Shown here: positions 9,365-16,548 of the stretch, piece by piece
Position numbering within the stretch: position 1 is the stretch's first letter
Layout of the letters: each line of letters begins with the position of its first letter
Assembly: GCA_003241215.1 (NCBI GenBank)
Contig: QFOL01000054.1
Span: 1-16,749 of the forward strand
Direction of reading: 5' to 3'
Length of the DNA: 16,749 nucleotides
Source: Agrobacterium fabrum
GTDB taxonomy: Bacteria; Pseudomonadota; Alphaproteobacteria; Rhizobiales; Rhizobiaceae
Translations under genes and position numbers: made by a program
Notes under the pieces: model-generated
Seen by the model: only the letters and a program-made list of their open reading frames with translations
Told to the model about the DNA's origin: nothing
The model's database searches: none

Positions 9365-9369
9365 CCTCC
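9365..9369 (-). promoter_or_regulatory. Shine-Dalgarno sequence deciding the gntR start
   Basis: GGAGG on the - strand, lying between the yjfF stop and the TTG at 9359 with a 5-nt spacer. It falls inside the coding sequence of the longer reading (TTG at 9377), which makes the shorter protein the better call. Confidence 0.7.
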
Positions 9370-9377
9370 GTTTGCAA

Positions 9378-10358
9378 TTATGCCGGATGCGGTCCGGCCA
9401 GTCTCCTGTTTGAATACCAGATGATTGCACGCTGCAACACGATGAAGACGAAAAGCAGCACACCGATGACGATTTTCGTCCACCAGGAGGAAAGCGTCCC
9501 GTCAAACACGATGTAGGTCTGGATCAGCCCCTGGATCAGCAGGCCGATGAAGGTGCCCGCCACCAGCCCCGTACCGCCGGTCAGAAGCGTGCCGCCGATG
9601 ACGACGGCGGCGATGGCGTCGAGTTCAACACCCACCGTCGCCAGCGAATAGCCTGACGAGGTGTAGAGCGTATAGACGATGCCGGCGAGACCGGAGAGAA
9701 AGCCTGATAGCGCATAGATGCCGATGGTCGTCGCCCCGATCGGCACGCCCATCAGCTCGGCCGATTGCGGATTGCCGCCGAGTGCATAAACATTGGCGCC
9801 GAAGCGGGTGCGGCTGGCGATCAGCATGCCGGCGGCAAAGACGAGGAGCATCAGCATGGCCAGCGCCGTCAGCCTGCCGCCGCCGGGGAAGCGATAATAA
9901 AAGCCCTGCATCGCATCGATGAAGGGATGCGAGATCGGCACAGACTGGGTGGAGATAAGGTAAGCCGCGCCGCGCGCCAGAAACATGCCCGCCAGCGTTA
10001 CCACGAAGGGCGGGATGGCGAGGAAGCGGATCATCGCTCCCATCAGGCAGCCGAACAATGTCGAGACCACCAGCACGATGGCGAAGGCGAGCAGCGGATG
10101 GACGTTATAGGTGCCGACCATGACGGCGACGAAGACGCTGGTGAAGGCGATGACCGAACCGATGGAGAGGTCGATGCCGCCCGACAGGATGACGAAGGTC
10201 ATGCCGACGGCCGCGATGCCGAGAAAGGCATTGTCGGTGAGAAGATTGCCGATCACCCGCGTCGAGAAGATTGCCGGATATTGCAGCGCGCACAGCAGAT
10301 AGGCGATGACGAAGATGGTCAGTGTGGTGAGGAAGGGCAGGTTGCGGCTGTGAATCAT
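9378..10358 (-). CDS. yjfF: Furanose-sugar ABC transporter permease, YjfF type
   Basis: 326 aa, close to the usual YjfF length. Inner-membrane permease of the ribose/BPD_transp_2 type, with about eight to ten hydrophobic segments. Stretches matching E. coli YjfF from memory: RVIGNLLTDNAFLGI, VGMTFVILSGGIDLSIGSV, ITLAGMF-like VTLAGMFLARGAAYL, PGGGRL, GVELDAIAAVVIGGTLL, and the C-terminal FDGTLSSWWTKIVIGVLLF. The start ATG (10358) overlaps the ytfT stop as ATGA, and a GGAAGGA RBS lies upstream, so the two permeases are translationally coupled. They probably form a heterodimeric membrane channel with YtfR as ATPase. A longer open frame to 10652 exists but its N-terminal part is a shadow of ytfT. 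Confidence 0.93.
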   Translation of the reverse strand: MIHSRNLPFLTTLTIFVIAYLLCALQYPAIFSTRVIGNLLTDNAFLGIAAVGMTFVILSGGIDLSIGSVIAFTSVFVAVMVGTYNVHPLLAFAIVLVVSTLFGCLMGAMIRFLAIPPFVVTLAGMFLARGAAYLISTQSVPISHPFIDAMQGFYYRFPGGGRLTALAMLMLLVFAAGMLIASRTRFGANVYALGGNPQSAELMGVPIGATTIGIYALSGFLSGLAGIVYTLYTSSGYSLATVGVELDAIAAVVIGGTLLTGGTGLVAGTFIGLLIQGLIQTYIVFDGTLSSWWTKIVIGVLLFVFIVLQRAIIWYSNRRLAGPHPA

Positions 10359-11395
10359 CGCGCGGTTCCTTCCTTGGTCATGCCATTGGCGGCCGGTTTG
10401 GCATGCGGTTTCGGGGTTCGGACGAAGCCCAGAACCGTCATGATTGCCGGCGATTGCAGCGTCAGCACCACCATGATGATGCCCGCCTTGATGATGAGGT
10501 TGAATTCCGGCGGAAAGCCCGAAACGAGGATGCCGGTATTGATGGTCTGGATGATGAGCGCGCCGATCAGCGAGGCGGTGATGGAGAAGCGCCCGCCATT
10601 CAGCGAGGTGCCACCGATGACCACCGCCAATATGGCGTCCAGCTCCAGCCACAGCCCGGCATTGTTGGCATCCGCGCCGCGAATATCGGCGGTGACGATC
10701 ATGCCGGCGATGGCCGCGCAGAGGCCGGAAACCGCATAGACGAAAAACAGCAGGAAGCGGGCCCGCACGCCCGCGAGAGCTGCGGCGCGACGATTGATGC
10801 CGGTCGCCTCGATCAGGAAGCCGAGCGCGCTCTTGCGCACCAGAAGGCCGATCATGAGCGCTGCCGCCATCCAGATGATGACGGGCAGCGGAATGCCCGC
10901 GAACGAGCCGGAACCGATGGCGGAAAAGCTGTCATTGTTGAAGGTGAGAATGACGCCTTCGGTAATAAGCTGGGCGATGCCGCGCCCTGCCACCATCAGG
11001 ATCAGCGTGGCGATGATCGGCTGTATGTCGAGAAGGGCGACCAGCACACCGTTCCACAGACCGCAGGCAATGCCCACCGCAAGCGAGATGACGATGACCG
11101 AAGGAATGGAGTGGCCGTTGCTGATGAGCGTGGCCGCGACCGCGCCGCAGATGGCGATGACGGCGCCGATGGACAGATCGATGCCCTTGGTGGCGATGAC
11201 CAGCGTCATGCCGATGGTCAAAAGCGCCACGGGTGCGGCGCGCACGAGAATATCCACCAGACTGCCATAGAGCCGGCCGTTCTGGAAGGAGACATGCAGG
11301 AAACCCGGCGAAAGGATTGTAATCGCTGCCAGAATGATGAAGAGCGCGGCAAGCTGGGGAGCAAGCCTTTTGAAGCGTCGTGTCACAGCCACCAT
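10355..11395 (-). CDS. ytfT: Furanose-sugar ABC transporter permease, YtfT type
   Basis: 346 aa, the same size as E. coli YtfT. Matches recalled from that protein include NGRLYGSLVDILVRAAPVAL, IGMTLVIATKGIDLSIGAV, IQPIIATLILMVAGRGIAQL, SGLCAAIAGMIV-ADIRGADAN, NAGLWLELDAILAVVIGG and NTGILVSGFPPEFN. About ten membrane segments; inner membrane. The ATG at 11395 overlaps the ytfR TGA by one base (TGATG); a GTG one codon earlier (11398) is a possible alternative start and would add one residue. Partner of YjfF in the importer. The DIRGADANNAGLWLELDAI block is a strong YtfT signature and separates it from ribose (RbsC) and xylose (XylH) permeases. Confidence 0.93.
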   Translation of the reverse strand: MVAVTRRFKRLAPQLAALFIILAAITILSPGFLHVSFQNGRLYGSLVDILVRAAPVALLTIGMTLVIATKGIDLSIGAVIAICGAVAATLISNGHSIPSVIVISLAVGIACGLWNGVLVALLDIQPIIATLILMVAGRGIAQLITEGVILTFNNDSFSAIGSGSFAGIPLPVIIWMAAALMIGLLVRKSALGFLIEATGINRRAAALAGVRARFLLFFVYAVSGLCAAIAGMIVTADIRGADANNAGLWLELDAILAVVIGGTSLNGGRFSITASLIGALIIQTINTGILVSGFPPEFNLIIKAGIIMVVLTLQSPAIMTVLGFVRTPKPHAKPAANGMTKEGTAR

Positions 11396-12918
11396 CACGC
11401 CGCCTCCGTTTTTGCCGCATCGGCAATTGCCCGCATGATGTTGTCGGCGGTCACCTCGCCGCCCTTCAATTCGCTGACATGGCGGCGGTCGGAGAGCACG
11501 ATCACACGATGGGCAACGGCGGTGAGCTCTTCCAGTTCGGAGGAGATGACGACGAGCGACATGCCCTCGCTGCAGAGTTTTTCGATCATTTTCAGGATTT
11601 CCGCATGCGCGCCGATATCGATACCGCGTGTCGGCTCGTCGAGGATCAGAAGCCGGGGCTGAGTGGCGAGCCAGCGCGCCAGAATGGCCTTCTGCTGGTT
11701 GCCGCCGGACAGGAATTTGATCGGCCGGTCGGGGTCGGCCGGGCGGATATCGAGCGACTTGATGAAGCTTTCGGCCAGTTCCGCCTTCTGCCGGCGCGAT
11801 AGCGGCCGTGCCCAGCCCTGCCGTGCCTGCAGCGCCAGCGCGATATTGTCGGTGACGGAAAAGTCGCCGATGATGCCGTCGGTCTTGCGCTCTTCCGGAC
11901 AGAAACCGAAACCGGCGGTGATGGCGGCTTCCGGTGAAGAGATCGCCACCGTCTGGCCGTCGATGACAGCCTTTCCGGTATCCGGCCGGTCGATGCCGAA
12001 TAGCAGGAAGGCTGTTTCCGTTCGGCCCGAACCGAGCAGCCCGGCAACACCGACGATTTCGCCGGGGCGGATGCCGAGATCGAAGGGGGCGATGCTGCCG
12101 CGTTTGCCGTAACCTTCGAAACGGATCGGCGGATCGCCTTCGGCAACCGTCTCTTCGGTCGCCTGATGTTCGTGGGTAATGTGCTGAAGCTCGCGACCTA
12201 ACATCATCGAAATGAGTTCGGACCTCGGCAGGCTGCCGATATCGCGCGTGCCGACGAGGCGGCCGTTGCGCAGCACCGTCACCCGGTCGGCGATTTCATA
12301 GACCTGATTGAGGAAGTGGGTGATGATGACGATACCGATGCCGCGGGCGCGCAGGTTTTTCAAAACCCCGAACAGCATCTGGACCTCATGGGCATCGAGG
12401 CTGGCGGTCGGCTCGTCCAGCACCAGCACCTTGCCGGAAAGATCGACGGCGCGGGCAATGGCGATGATCTGGCGGATGGCGACGGAATAACTGGAGAGAA
12501 GCGCGTTGACGTCGATGGAAAGCCCGTATTGGGCAAGCAGCGCCTGCGAATTCTTCTGCATTACGCTGCGGTCGATCAGCCCGAAGCGGCGCGGCTGGCG
12601 GCCGAGAAACAGGTTTTCGGCAACCGTCAGGTTTTCGAGAAGGTTCACTTCCTGATAGACCGTGCCGATGCCCAGCGCCTGCGCCTCGCCCACATTGGCG
12701 GGCGAAATCTCGCTGCCCTCCAGAAAGATCGAGCCGCTGTCGCGGTGATAAACGCCGGTCAGGATCTTGATAAGCGTCGATTTGCCCGCGCCGTTTTCGC
12801 CGAGCAATGCGTGGATTTCACCGCGCCGGAGCGAGAAATCGACGCCATCAAGCGCCGTGATCCCGAGAAAGGATTTGCCGATGGCGCGTGCTTCCAGAAG
12901 TGATGCCGTTTCGGACAT
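11395..12918 (-). CDS. ytfR: Furanose-sugar ABC transporter ATPase, YtfR type (two ABC domains)
   Basis: 507 aa with two fused ABC domains, the standard layout for carbohydrate CUT2 ATPases. Domain 1: Walker A GENGAGKST (40-48), Q-loop Q89, signature area YSVAIRQ (144-150, degenerate LSGGQ), Walker B VLVLDEP (164-170), H-loop H201. Domain 2: degenerate P-loop AGLLGSGRTE (292-301), FCPEERKTDGI (339-349), signature FLSGGNQQK (402-410), Walker B LLILDEP (423-429), and Ser in place of the H-loop His. The degenerate second P-loop is normal for this family. Cytoplasmic side of the inner membrane. The ATG at 12918 starts MSETASLLEARAIGKSF; the open frame runs on to 13131 only because the upstream repeat happens to be open. 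RBS is weak (CGGAAC, about 8 nt away). Confidence 0.94.
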   Translation of the reverse strand: MSETASLLEARAIGKSFLGITALDGVDFSLRRGEIHALLGENGAGKSTLIKILTGVYHRDSGSIFLEGSEISPANVGEAQALGIGTVYQEVNLLENLTVAENLFLGRQPRRFGLIDRSVMQKNSQALLAQYGLSIDVNALLSSYSVAIRQIIAIARAVDLSGKVLVLDEPTASLDAHEVQMLFGVLKNLRARGIGIVIITHFLNQVYEIADRVTVLRNGRLVGTRDIGSLPRSELISMMLGRELQHITHEHQATEETVAEGDPPIRFEGYGKRGSIAPFDLGIRPGEIVGVAGLLGSGRTETAFLLFGIDRPDTGKAVIDGQTVAISSPEAAITAGFGFCPEERKTDGIIGDFSVTDNIALALQARQGWARPLSRRQKAELAESFIKSLDIRPADPDRPIKFLSGGNQQKAILARWLATQPRLLILDEPTRGIDIGAHAEILKMIEKLCSEGMSLVVISSELEELTAVAHRVIVLSDRRHVSELKGGEVTADNIMRAIADAAKTEAA

Positions 12919-12956
12919 TGAGCAGTTCCGTATCGAAATGGGTCTCGTATCAAGGG

Positions 12957-13130
12957 TGGAATGAGCGCATAGGGGGCGGCTGGTTTTCTTCTCCCCGCCG
13001 GGGAGAAGGTGGCCCGAAGGGTCGGATGAGGGGGCACCCTTTCCGAATATCGCTACCCTTGCCCCCTCATCCCGCTGCCGCGGACTTCTCCCCGACGGGG
13101 AGAAGAAACAAGTGGCATGCGCTCGCTCCA
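12957..13130. repeat. RIME-like nested palindromic repeat between ytfQ and ytfR (copy 1)
   Basis: Two 21-bp palindromes of the form CTTCTCCCCG-N-CGGGGAGAAG stand at 12988-13008 and 13085-13105. Between them a perfect 13-bp inverted repeat, GGATGAGGGGGCA (13024-13036) with its complement at 13060-13072. Outside them a weaker 14-bp inverted repeat, 12957-12970 against 13117-13130 (12 of 14 bases pair). The core 12986-13107 resembles Rhizobium-specific intergenic mosaic elements (RIME1), recognised from memory. It lies inside the operon, so it is transcribed and can fold into a large branched structure. No coding capacity. A second, same-orientation copy begins at 16670. Confidence 0.82.
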
Positions 13131-13181
13131 TACGCGATCACTCTGCGCCATGAGGCTGGAAAATTTCATCCTCAAAACGCC

Positions 13182-13209
13182 GAAAGAAACGGCGCAAAGC
13201 ATGCGCCGT
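13182..13209 (-). terminator. Hairpin after ytfQ, possible leaky terminator
   Basis: 8-bp perfect stem ACGGCGCA/TGCGCCGT (13189-13196 with 13202-13209) and a 5-nt loop, 17 bases after the ytfQ stop. On the - strand it is followed by TTCTTTCGGCGTTTT, a broken U-tract. It could partially terminate transcription or protect the ytfQ 3' end, raising binding-protein levels over the membrane components, as is common in binding-protein operons. ytfR, ytfT and yjfF have no other obvious promoter. Confidence 0.5.
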
Positions 13210-13226
13210 CCCTCACAAGACAGGGC

Positions 13227-14186
13227 TCAGTACCCCAGGCCCTTCTTTGCCTCGTAGACCTTCATCGGATCATCGGATGCCGTATAGAGCTTGGATTCGG
13301 TCTGGATCCACTTCGCTGGCGCCTTCTTGTCTTTCAGATAGGCCTCGAGCGCGTCAAAGGCCGGGCCGGCCATATCGGGTGTCAGTTCCACCGTCGCATT
13401 GGCCTCGCCATCCGCCATGGCCTTGAAGATGTCAGGCACGGCGTCGATGGAGACGATCTTGATGTCGGTTCCGGGTTTCAGGCCGGCTTCCTTGATCGCC
13501 TGGATCGCGCCGACGGCCATGTCGTCATTATGGGCATAGACGGCACAGATATCCTTGCCGCCGCCTTCGGCCTTGATGAAGCTTTCCATCACTTCCTTGC
13601 CCTTGGTGCGGGTGAAGTCACCCGTCTGCGAGCGCACGATCTTGATGTTGGCGTGGGAAGCGATGGCGTCTTCGAAGCCCTTCTTGCGGTTGATGGCGGG
13701 CGAAGAGCCGGTCGTGCCCTGCAATTCCACGACCTTGCAGTCCTTGGAGCCGACATCCTTGACAAGCCAGTCACCGGCAACCTTGCCTTCGTGCACCTGG
13801 TCGGAGGTCACGGCGGTCAGGTAAAGATCATCAGGCGCCTCGATCTGGCGGTCGAGCAGGATGACGGGGATTTTTTCTTCCTTGGCTTCCTTCAGCACGG
13901 CATCCCAGCCGGTGGCGACAACGGGCGCGATCAGGATGGCATCGACACCCTGCGCGATGAAGCCGCGCACCGCCTTTATCTGGTTTTCCTGCTTCTGCTG
14001 CGCGTCGGCGAATTTCAGCGTGACGCCGCGCTTTTCGGCCTGCTGTTTGGTGACGGTGGTCTCAGCCGCGCGCCAGCCGGATTCCGAGCCGATCTGCGAG
14101 AAACCGACGGTGAGCGATTGGGCGGAAACACTGGATGCAAGGCATGCGGAAATGGCGACAGTGAATGCCGCAAGAGCTTTTCTCAT
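13227..14186 (-). CDS. ytfQ: Periplasmic furanose-sugar-binding protein, YtfQ type
   Basis: 319 aa, about the E. coli YtfQ length. Signal peptide MRKALAAFTVAISACLASSVSA with likely cleavage before QSLTVGF, so periplasmic. Type I binding-protein fold. Blocks matching E. coli YtfQ from memory: LTVGFSQIGSESGWRAAET, KQENQIKAVRGF-AQGVDAI, IAPVVATGW, LLDRQI, VVELQGTTGSS, TGDFTRTKGKEVMESFIKAE, YAHNDDMAVGAIQAIKEAGL, DGEANATVELTPDMAGPAFD, and the terminal GLGY. E. coli YtfQ prefers galactofuranose; the same ligand or a related furanose such as L-arabinofuranose is expected here. The start ATG has GGGAGG 5-6 nt upstream. First gene of the operon. A CTATAT -10 overlapped by a FadR-type operator lies about 50 nt upstream. 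Confidence 0.95.
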   Translation of the reverse strand: MRKALAAFTVAISACLASSVSAQSLTVGFSQIGSESGWRAAETTVTKQQAEKRGVTLKFADAQQKQENQIKAVRGFIAQGVDAILIAPVVATGWDAVLKEAKEEKIPVILLDRQIEAPDDLYLTAVTSDQVHEGKVAGDWLVKDVGSKDCKVVELQGTTGSSPAINRKKGFEDAIASHANIKIVRSQTGDFTRTKGKEVMESFIKAEGGGKDICAVYAHNDDMAVGAIQAIKEAGLKPGTDIKIVSIDAVPDIFKAMADGEANATVELTPDMAGPAFDALEAYLKDKKAPAKWIQTESKLYTASDDPMKVYEAKKGLGY

Positions 14187-14232
14187 CTTATCCTCCCAGA
14201 GATGATGTCAGCGTGACGGCGACACTATGAGC

Positions 14233-14238
14233 ATATAG
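14233..14238 (-). promoter_or_regulatory. Candidate -10 element of the ytfQ promoter
   Basis: Reads CTATAT on the - strand, identical to the rhizobial sigma-70 -10 consensus, about 47 nt ahead of the ytfQ ATG. No good CTTGAC -35 stands 16-18 nt upstream (the sequence there is A-rich), so the promoter may need an activator. The FadR-type operator at 14236-14246 overlaps it. Confidence 0.4.
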
Positions 14239-14246
14239 TAATACTC
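14236..14246. promoter_or_regulatory. GntR/FadR-type operator, site A (ytfQ side)
   Basis: TAGTAATACTC fits 10 of the consensus constraints of the FadR-subfamily operator t.GTa.tAC.a except the final a; AGTA-A-TACT is a perfect 4+1+4 palindrome. It overlaps the predicted ytfQ -10, a position suited to repression. The likely binder is the FCD-type GntR protein encoded at the end of the operon. Confidence 0.6.
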
Positions 14247-14395
14247 TTGAAAAGTGTTTTTTAGCATTTCCGCAATTTGTCATTCGCGAGATTTATCGGG
14301 ATTTTTCCATGATTCTTGATGAATCAAATGCTTAATTGCAGAATCTCAGCGTTCTTTGAAAGCGGGATCAGGACGCAAATGACGCCATATCTGCC

Positions 14396-14401
14396 TTGAC
14401 A
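14396..14401 (+). promoter_or_regulatory. Candidate -35 element (TTGACA) facing the dehydratase
   Basis: Perfect TTGACA preceded by C, matching the rhizobial CTTGAC -35. The -10 at 15-18 nt spacing is poor (TAATAG/TAGTAA) and is covered by operator site B. If used, the dehydratase mRNA would have a leader of roughly 270 nt. Confidence 0.4.
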
Positions 14402-14419
14402 GGCAAAGATGACATCTAA

Positions 14420-14430
14420 TAGTAATACAA
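14420..14430. promoter_or_regulatory. GntR/FadR-type operator, site B (dehydratase side)
   Basis: TAGTAATACAA fits every fixed position of the FadR-subfamily consensus t.GTa.tAC.a and shares ten bases (ATAGTAATAC) with site A. It lies where the -10 following the TTGACA at 14396 would be. The centres of sites A and B are 184 bp apart. Confidence 0.6.
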
Positions 14431-14533
14431 ATAAATAGATCAGTTCTTGATGAAATGCGCCGCCGCCGGCTCGCGGCCATAAGGCAAGGCAGGGAGGGAG
14501 AGACCGTTGCGCAGCGCCGATATTATCGTAAGC

Positions 14534-14560
14534 GCCGAAAAATATTCGGCTAAAGCCGAA
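14534..14560 (+). promoter_or_regulatory. Overlapping alternative stems in the dehydratase leader
   Basis: Three linked blocks: GCCGAA (14534-14539), TTCGGC (14545-14550), GCCGAA (14555-14560). The middle block can pair with either neighbour but not both (loops of 5 and 4 nt), a switch-like layout. It could equally be a protein-binding site with three half-sites. Stems are only six base pairs and no U-tract follows. Confidence 0.3.
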
Positions 14561-14706
14561 GAACGGCCACGATCCACTCGTCTGCGCCGGCTCTGTCGGT
14601 TATGCGTGATCTCCGAAAGCTGATTCCATTTTCCTTGCGCACAACATAAGCTTGTCGCATTTCGTAATATTTTACCGTTGGCCACTTCCGGCTGGAGACC
14701 TGCATA

Positions 14707-16518
14707 ATGACCAAATCCGACAATCTGCCTGCAACCCAAGGCAAGCTTCGTTCGCGCGCGTGGTTCGACAACCCCGCCAATGCGGATATGACGGCACTTT
14801 ATCTCGAGCGTTACATGAATTTCGGTCTCAGCCAGGCCGAGCTTCAGTCCGACCGCCCGATCATCGGCATTGCCCAGACCGGCTCGGATCTTTCGCCCTG
14901 CAACCGCCACCATCTGGAACTGGCGAACCGCCTGCGTGAAGGCATTCGTGAAGCTGGCGGCATCGCGATTGAGTTTCCGGTCCATCCGATCCAGGAAACC
15001 GGCAAACGCCCGACCGCCGGTCTCGACCGTAACCTTGCCTATCTCGGCCTCGTGGAAGTGCTCTACGGTTATCCGCTCGACGGCGTCGTTCTGACCATCG
15101 GCTGCGACAAGACCACGCCTGCCTGTCTTATGGCGGCGGCCACCGTCAACATTCCGGCCATCGCCCTTTCCGTCGGCCCCATGCTGAACGGCTGGTTCCG
15201 TGGTGAGCGCACCGGCTCCGGCACCATCGTCTGGAAGGCACGCGAATTGCTGGCCAAGGGCGAGATCGATTACCAGGGCTTCGTCAAGCTCGTCGCCTCG
15301 TCGGCTCCCTCCACCGGTTATTGCAACACCATGGGCACGGCAACGACCATGAACTCGCTTGCCGAAGCGCTCGGCATGCAGCTTCCGGGCTCCGCCGCCA
15401 TTCCGGCGCCTTACCGTGATCGTCAGGAGGTCTCTTATCTCACCGGCCTGCGCATCGTCGAGATGGTCAAGGAAGATCTGAAACCATCGGATATCATGAC
15501 CAAGGATGCCTTCATCAACGCCATCCGCGTCAATTCGGCCATCGGTGGCTCCACCAATGCGCCGATCCACCTCAACGGCCTTGCCCGCCACGTCGGCGTC
15601 GAGCTGACGGTGGATGACTGGCAGACCTATGGCGAAGATGTGCCGCTGCTCGTCAACCTGCAGCCAGCAGGCGAATATCTCGGCGAGGATTATTACCATG
15701 CCGGCGGCGTTCCCGCTGTCGTCAACCAGCTGATGACCCAGGGACTGATCATGGAAGACGCCATGACTGTCAACGGCAAGACCATCGGCGACAATTGCCG
15801 TGGTGCGATCATCGAAGACGAGAAGGTCATCCGCCCCTATGAGCAGCCGCTCAAGGAGCGCGCCGGCTTCCGCGTTCTGCGCGGCAACCTGTTCTCCTCC
15901 GCCATCATGAAGACCAGCGTGATCTCGGAAGAGTTCCGTAACCGTTACCTCTCCAACCCGAACGACCCGGAAGCCTTCGAAGGCCGCGCCGTGGTATTCG
16001 ACGGTCCGGAGGACTACCATCACCGCATCGACGATCCGTCGCTGAAGATCGATGCCAACACCATCCTCTTCATGCGCGGCGCTGGCCCGATCGGTTATCC
16101 GGGTGCGGCGGAAGTGGTGAACATGCGGGCACCGGATTATCTCCTGAAGGAAGGTGTCAATTCGCTGCCCTGCATCGGCGACGGTCGCCAGTCCGGCACG
16201 TCGGGCAGCCCGTCCATCCTCAACGCTTCCCCGGAAGCAGCGGCCGGCGGCGGTCTCGCCGTCCTGCAGACGGGTGACCGCGTCCGTATTGATGTCGGCC
16301 GCGGCAAGGCGGATATCCTGATTTCAGGTGAAGAACTGGCCAAGCGTTACGAGGCGTTGACGGCTCAGGGCGGTTACAAGTTCCCCGACCACCAGACGCC
16401 ATGGCAGGAAATCCAGCGCGGCATCGTCAGCCAGATGGAAACCGGCGCGGTTCTGGAGCCGGCCGTGAAATACCAGCGCATCGCCCAGACCAAGGGCCTG
16501 CCACGCGACAACCACTGA
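14707..16518 (+). CDS. IlvD/EDD-family pentonate (D-xylonate/L-arabinonate-type) dehydratase
   Basis: 603 aa. An iron-sulfur dehydratase that converts a sugar acid to its 2-keto-3-deoxy form in the cytoplasm. Three Cys occupy the family [2Fe-2S] ligand positions: C65 ([11 protein letters not shown]), C133 ([11 protein letters not shown]) and C206 ([11 protein letters not shown]), the same spacing as recalled for the Caulobacter D-xylonate and Rhizobium L-arabinonate dehydratases. S496 in [13 protein letters not shown] is the candidate catalytic Ser. The N-terminal [21 protein letters not shown] and C-terminal LPRDNH also match the pentonate group rather than IlvD or phosphogluconate Edd. The ATG at 14707 has GGAG 9 nt upstream. 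Divergent from ytfQ and sharing GntR-type operators with it. Whether the substrate is L-arabinonate, D-xylonate, D-fuconate or a hexonate cannot be read from sequence. Further pathway genes may lie to the right. Confidence 0.93.
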   Translation: MTKSDNLPATQGKLRSRAWFDNPANADMTALYLERYMNFGLSQAELQSDRPIIGIAQTGSDLSPCNRHHLELANRLREGIREAGGIAIEFPVHPIQETGKRPTAGLDRNLAYLGLVEVLYGYPLDGVVLTIGCDKTTPACLMAAATVNIPAIALSVGPMLNGWFRGERTGSGTIVWKARELLAKGEIDYQGFVKLVASSAPSTGYCNTMGTATTMNSLAEALGMQLPGSAAIPAPYRDRQEVSYLTGLRIVEMVKEDLKPSDIMTKDAFINAIRVNSAIGGSTNAPIHLNGLARHVGVELTVDDWQTYGEDVPLLVNLQPAGEYLGEDYYHAGGVPAVVNQLMTQGLIMEDAMTVNGKTIGDNCRGAIIEDEKVIRPYEQPLKERAGFRVLRGNLFSSAIMKTSVISEEFRNRYLSNPNDPEAFEGRAVVFDGPEDYHHRIDDPSLKIDANTILFMRGAGPIGYPGAAEVVNMRAPDYLLKEGVNSLPCIGDGRQSGTSGSPSILNASPEAAAGGGLAVLQTGDRVRIDVGRGKADILISGEELAKRYEALTAQGGYKFPDHQTPWQEIQRGIVSQMETGAVLEPAVKYQRIAQTKGLPRDNH

Positions 16519-16548
16519 AGCAAGGGCGCGCACTTACGCTTTTCTCGT

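Larger units (their letters stand above)
14187..14706. promoter_or_regulatory. 520-bp divergent regulatory region between ytfQ and the dehydratase
   Basis: No gene is supported here. It is AT-richer than its surroundings between about 14220 and 14450. It holds two FadR-type operator candidates, a -10 facing ytfQ, a -35 facing the dehydratase, a 6-bp-arm inverted repeat (14310-14326), an 11-bp direct repeat TTCTTGATGAA (14313-14323 and 14444-14454), overlapping short stems (14534-14560), and a GTAA-N4-TTAC dyad (14664-14675). The length exceeds what two simple promoters need. Confidence 0.6.

Noticed and set aside
10359..10652. N-terminal extension of yjfF
   Set aside because: It is an out-of-frame reading of ytfT; the ATGA overlap at 10355-10358 and the family start support 10358.
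10403..11662. 419-codon + strand frame over ytfT/ytfR
   Set aside because: Composition is dominated by Asp/Gly/Arg/His from the antisense of membrane protein codons; no motif.
12919..13131. N-terminal extension of ytfR
   Set aside because: The extra residues are translated repeat sequence; the family begins at the ATG at 12918.
12888..14216. 442-codon + strand frame over ytfQ and the repeat
   Set aside because: Antisense to the recognisable ytfQ gene and running through the palindromic repeat; no motif.
14450..14482. Ten-codon ORF (possible leader peptide)
   Set aside because: No Shine-Dalgarno sequence, no regulatory codon run, and no adjacent terminator.
14602..14649. 15-codon ORF in the dehydratase leader
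   Set aside because: No RBS and no sign of selection; too short to support from sequence alone.
14440..16023. 527-codon open frame antisense to the dehydratase
   Set aside because: The opposite strand carries a clear family protein with cluster ligands; this frame shows only shadow-type composition.
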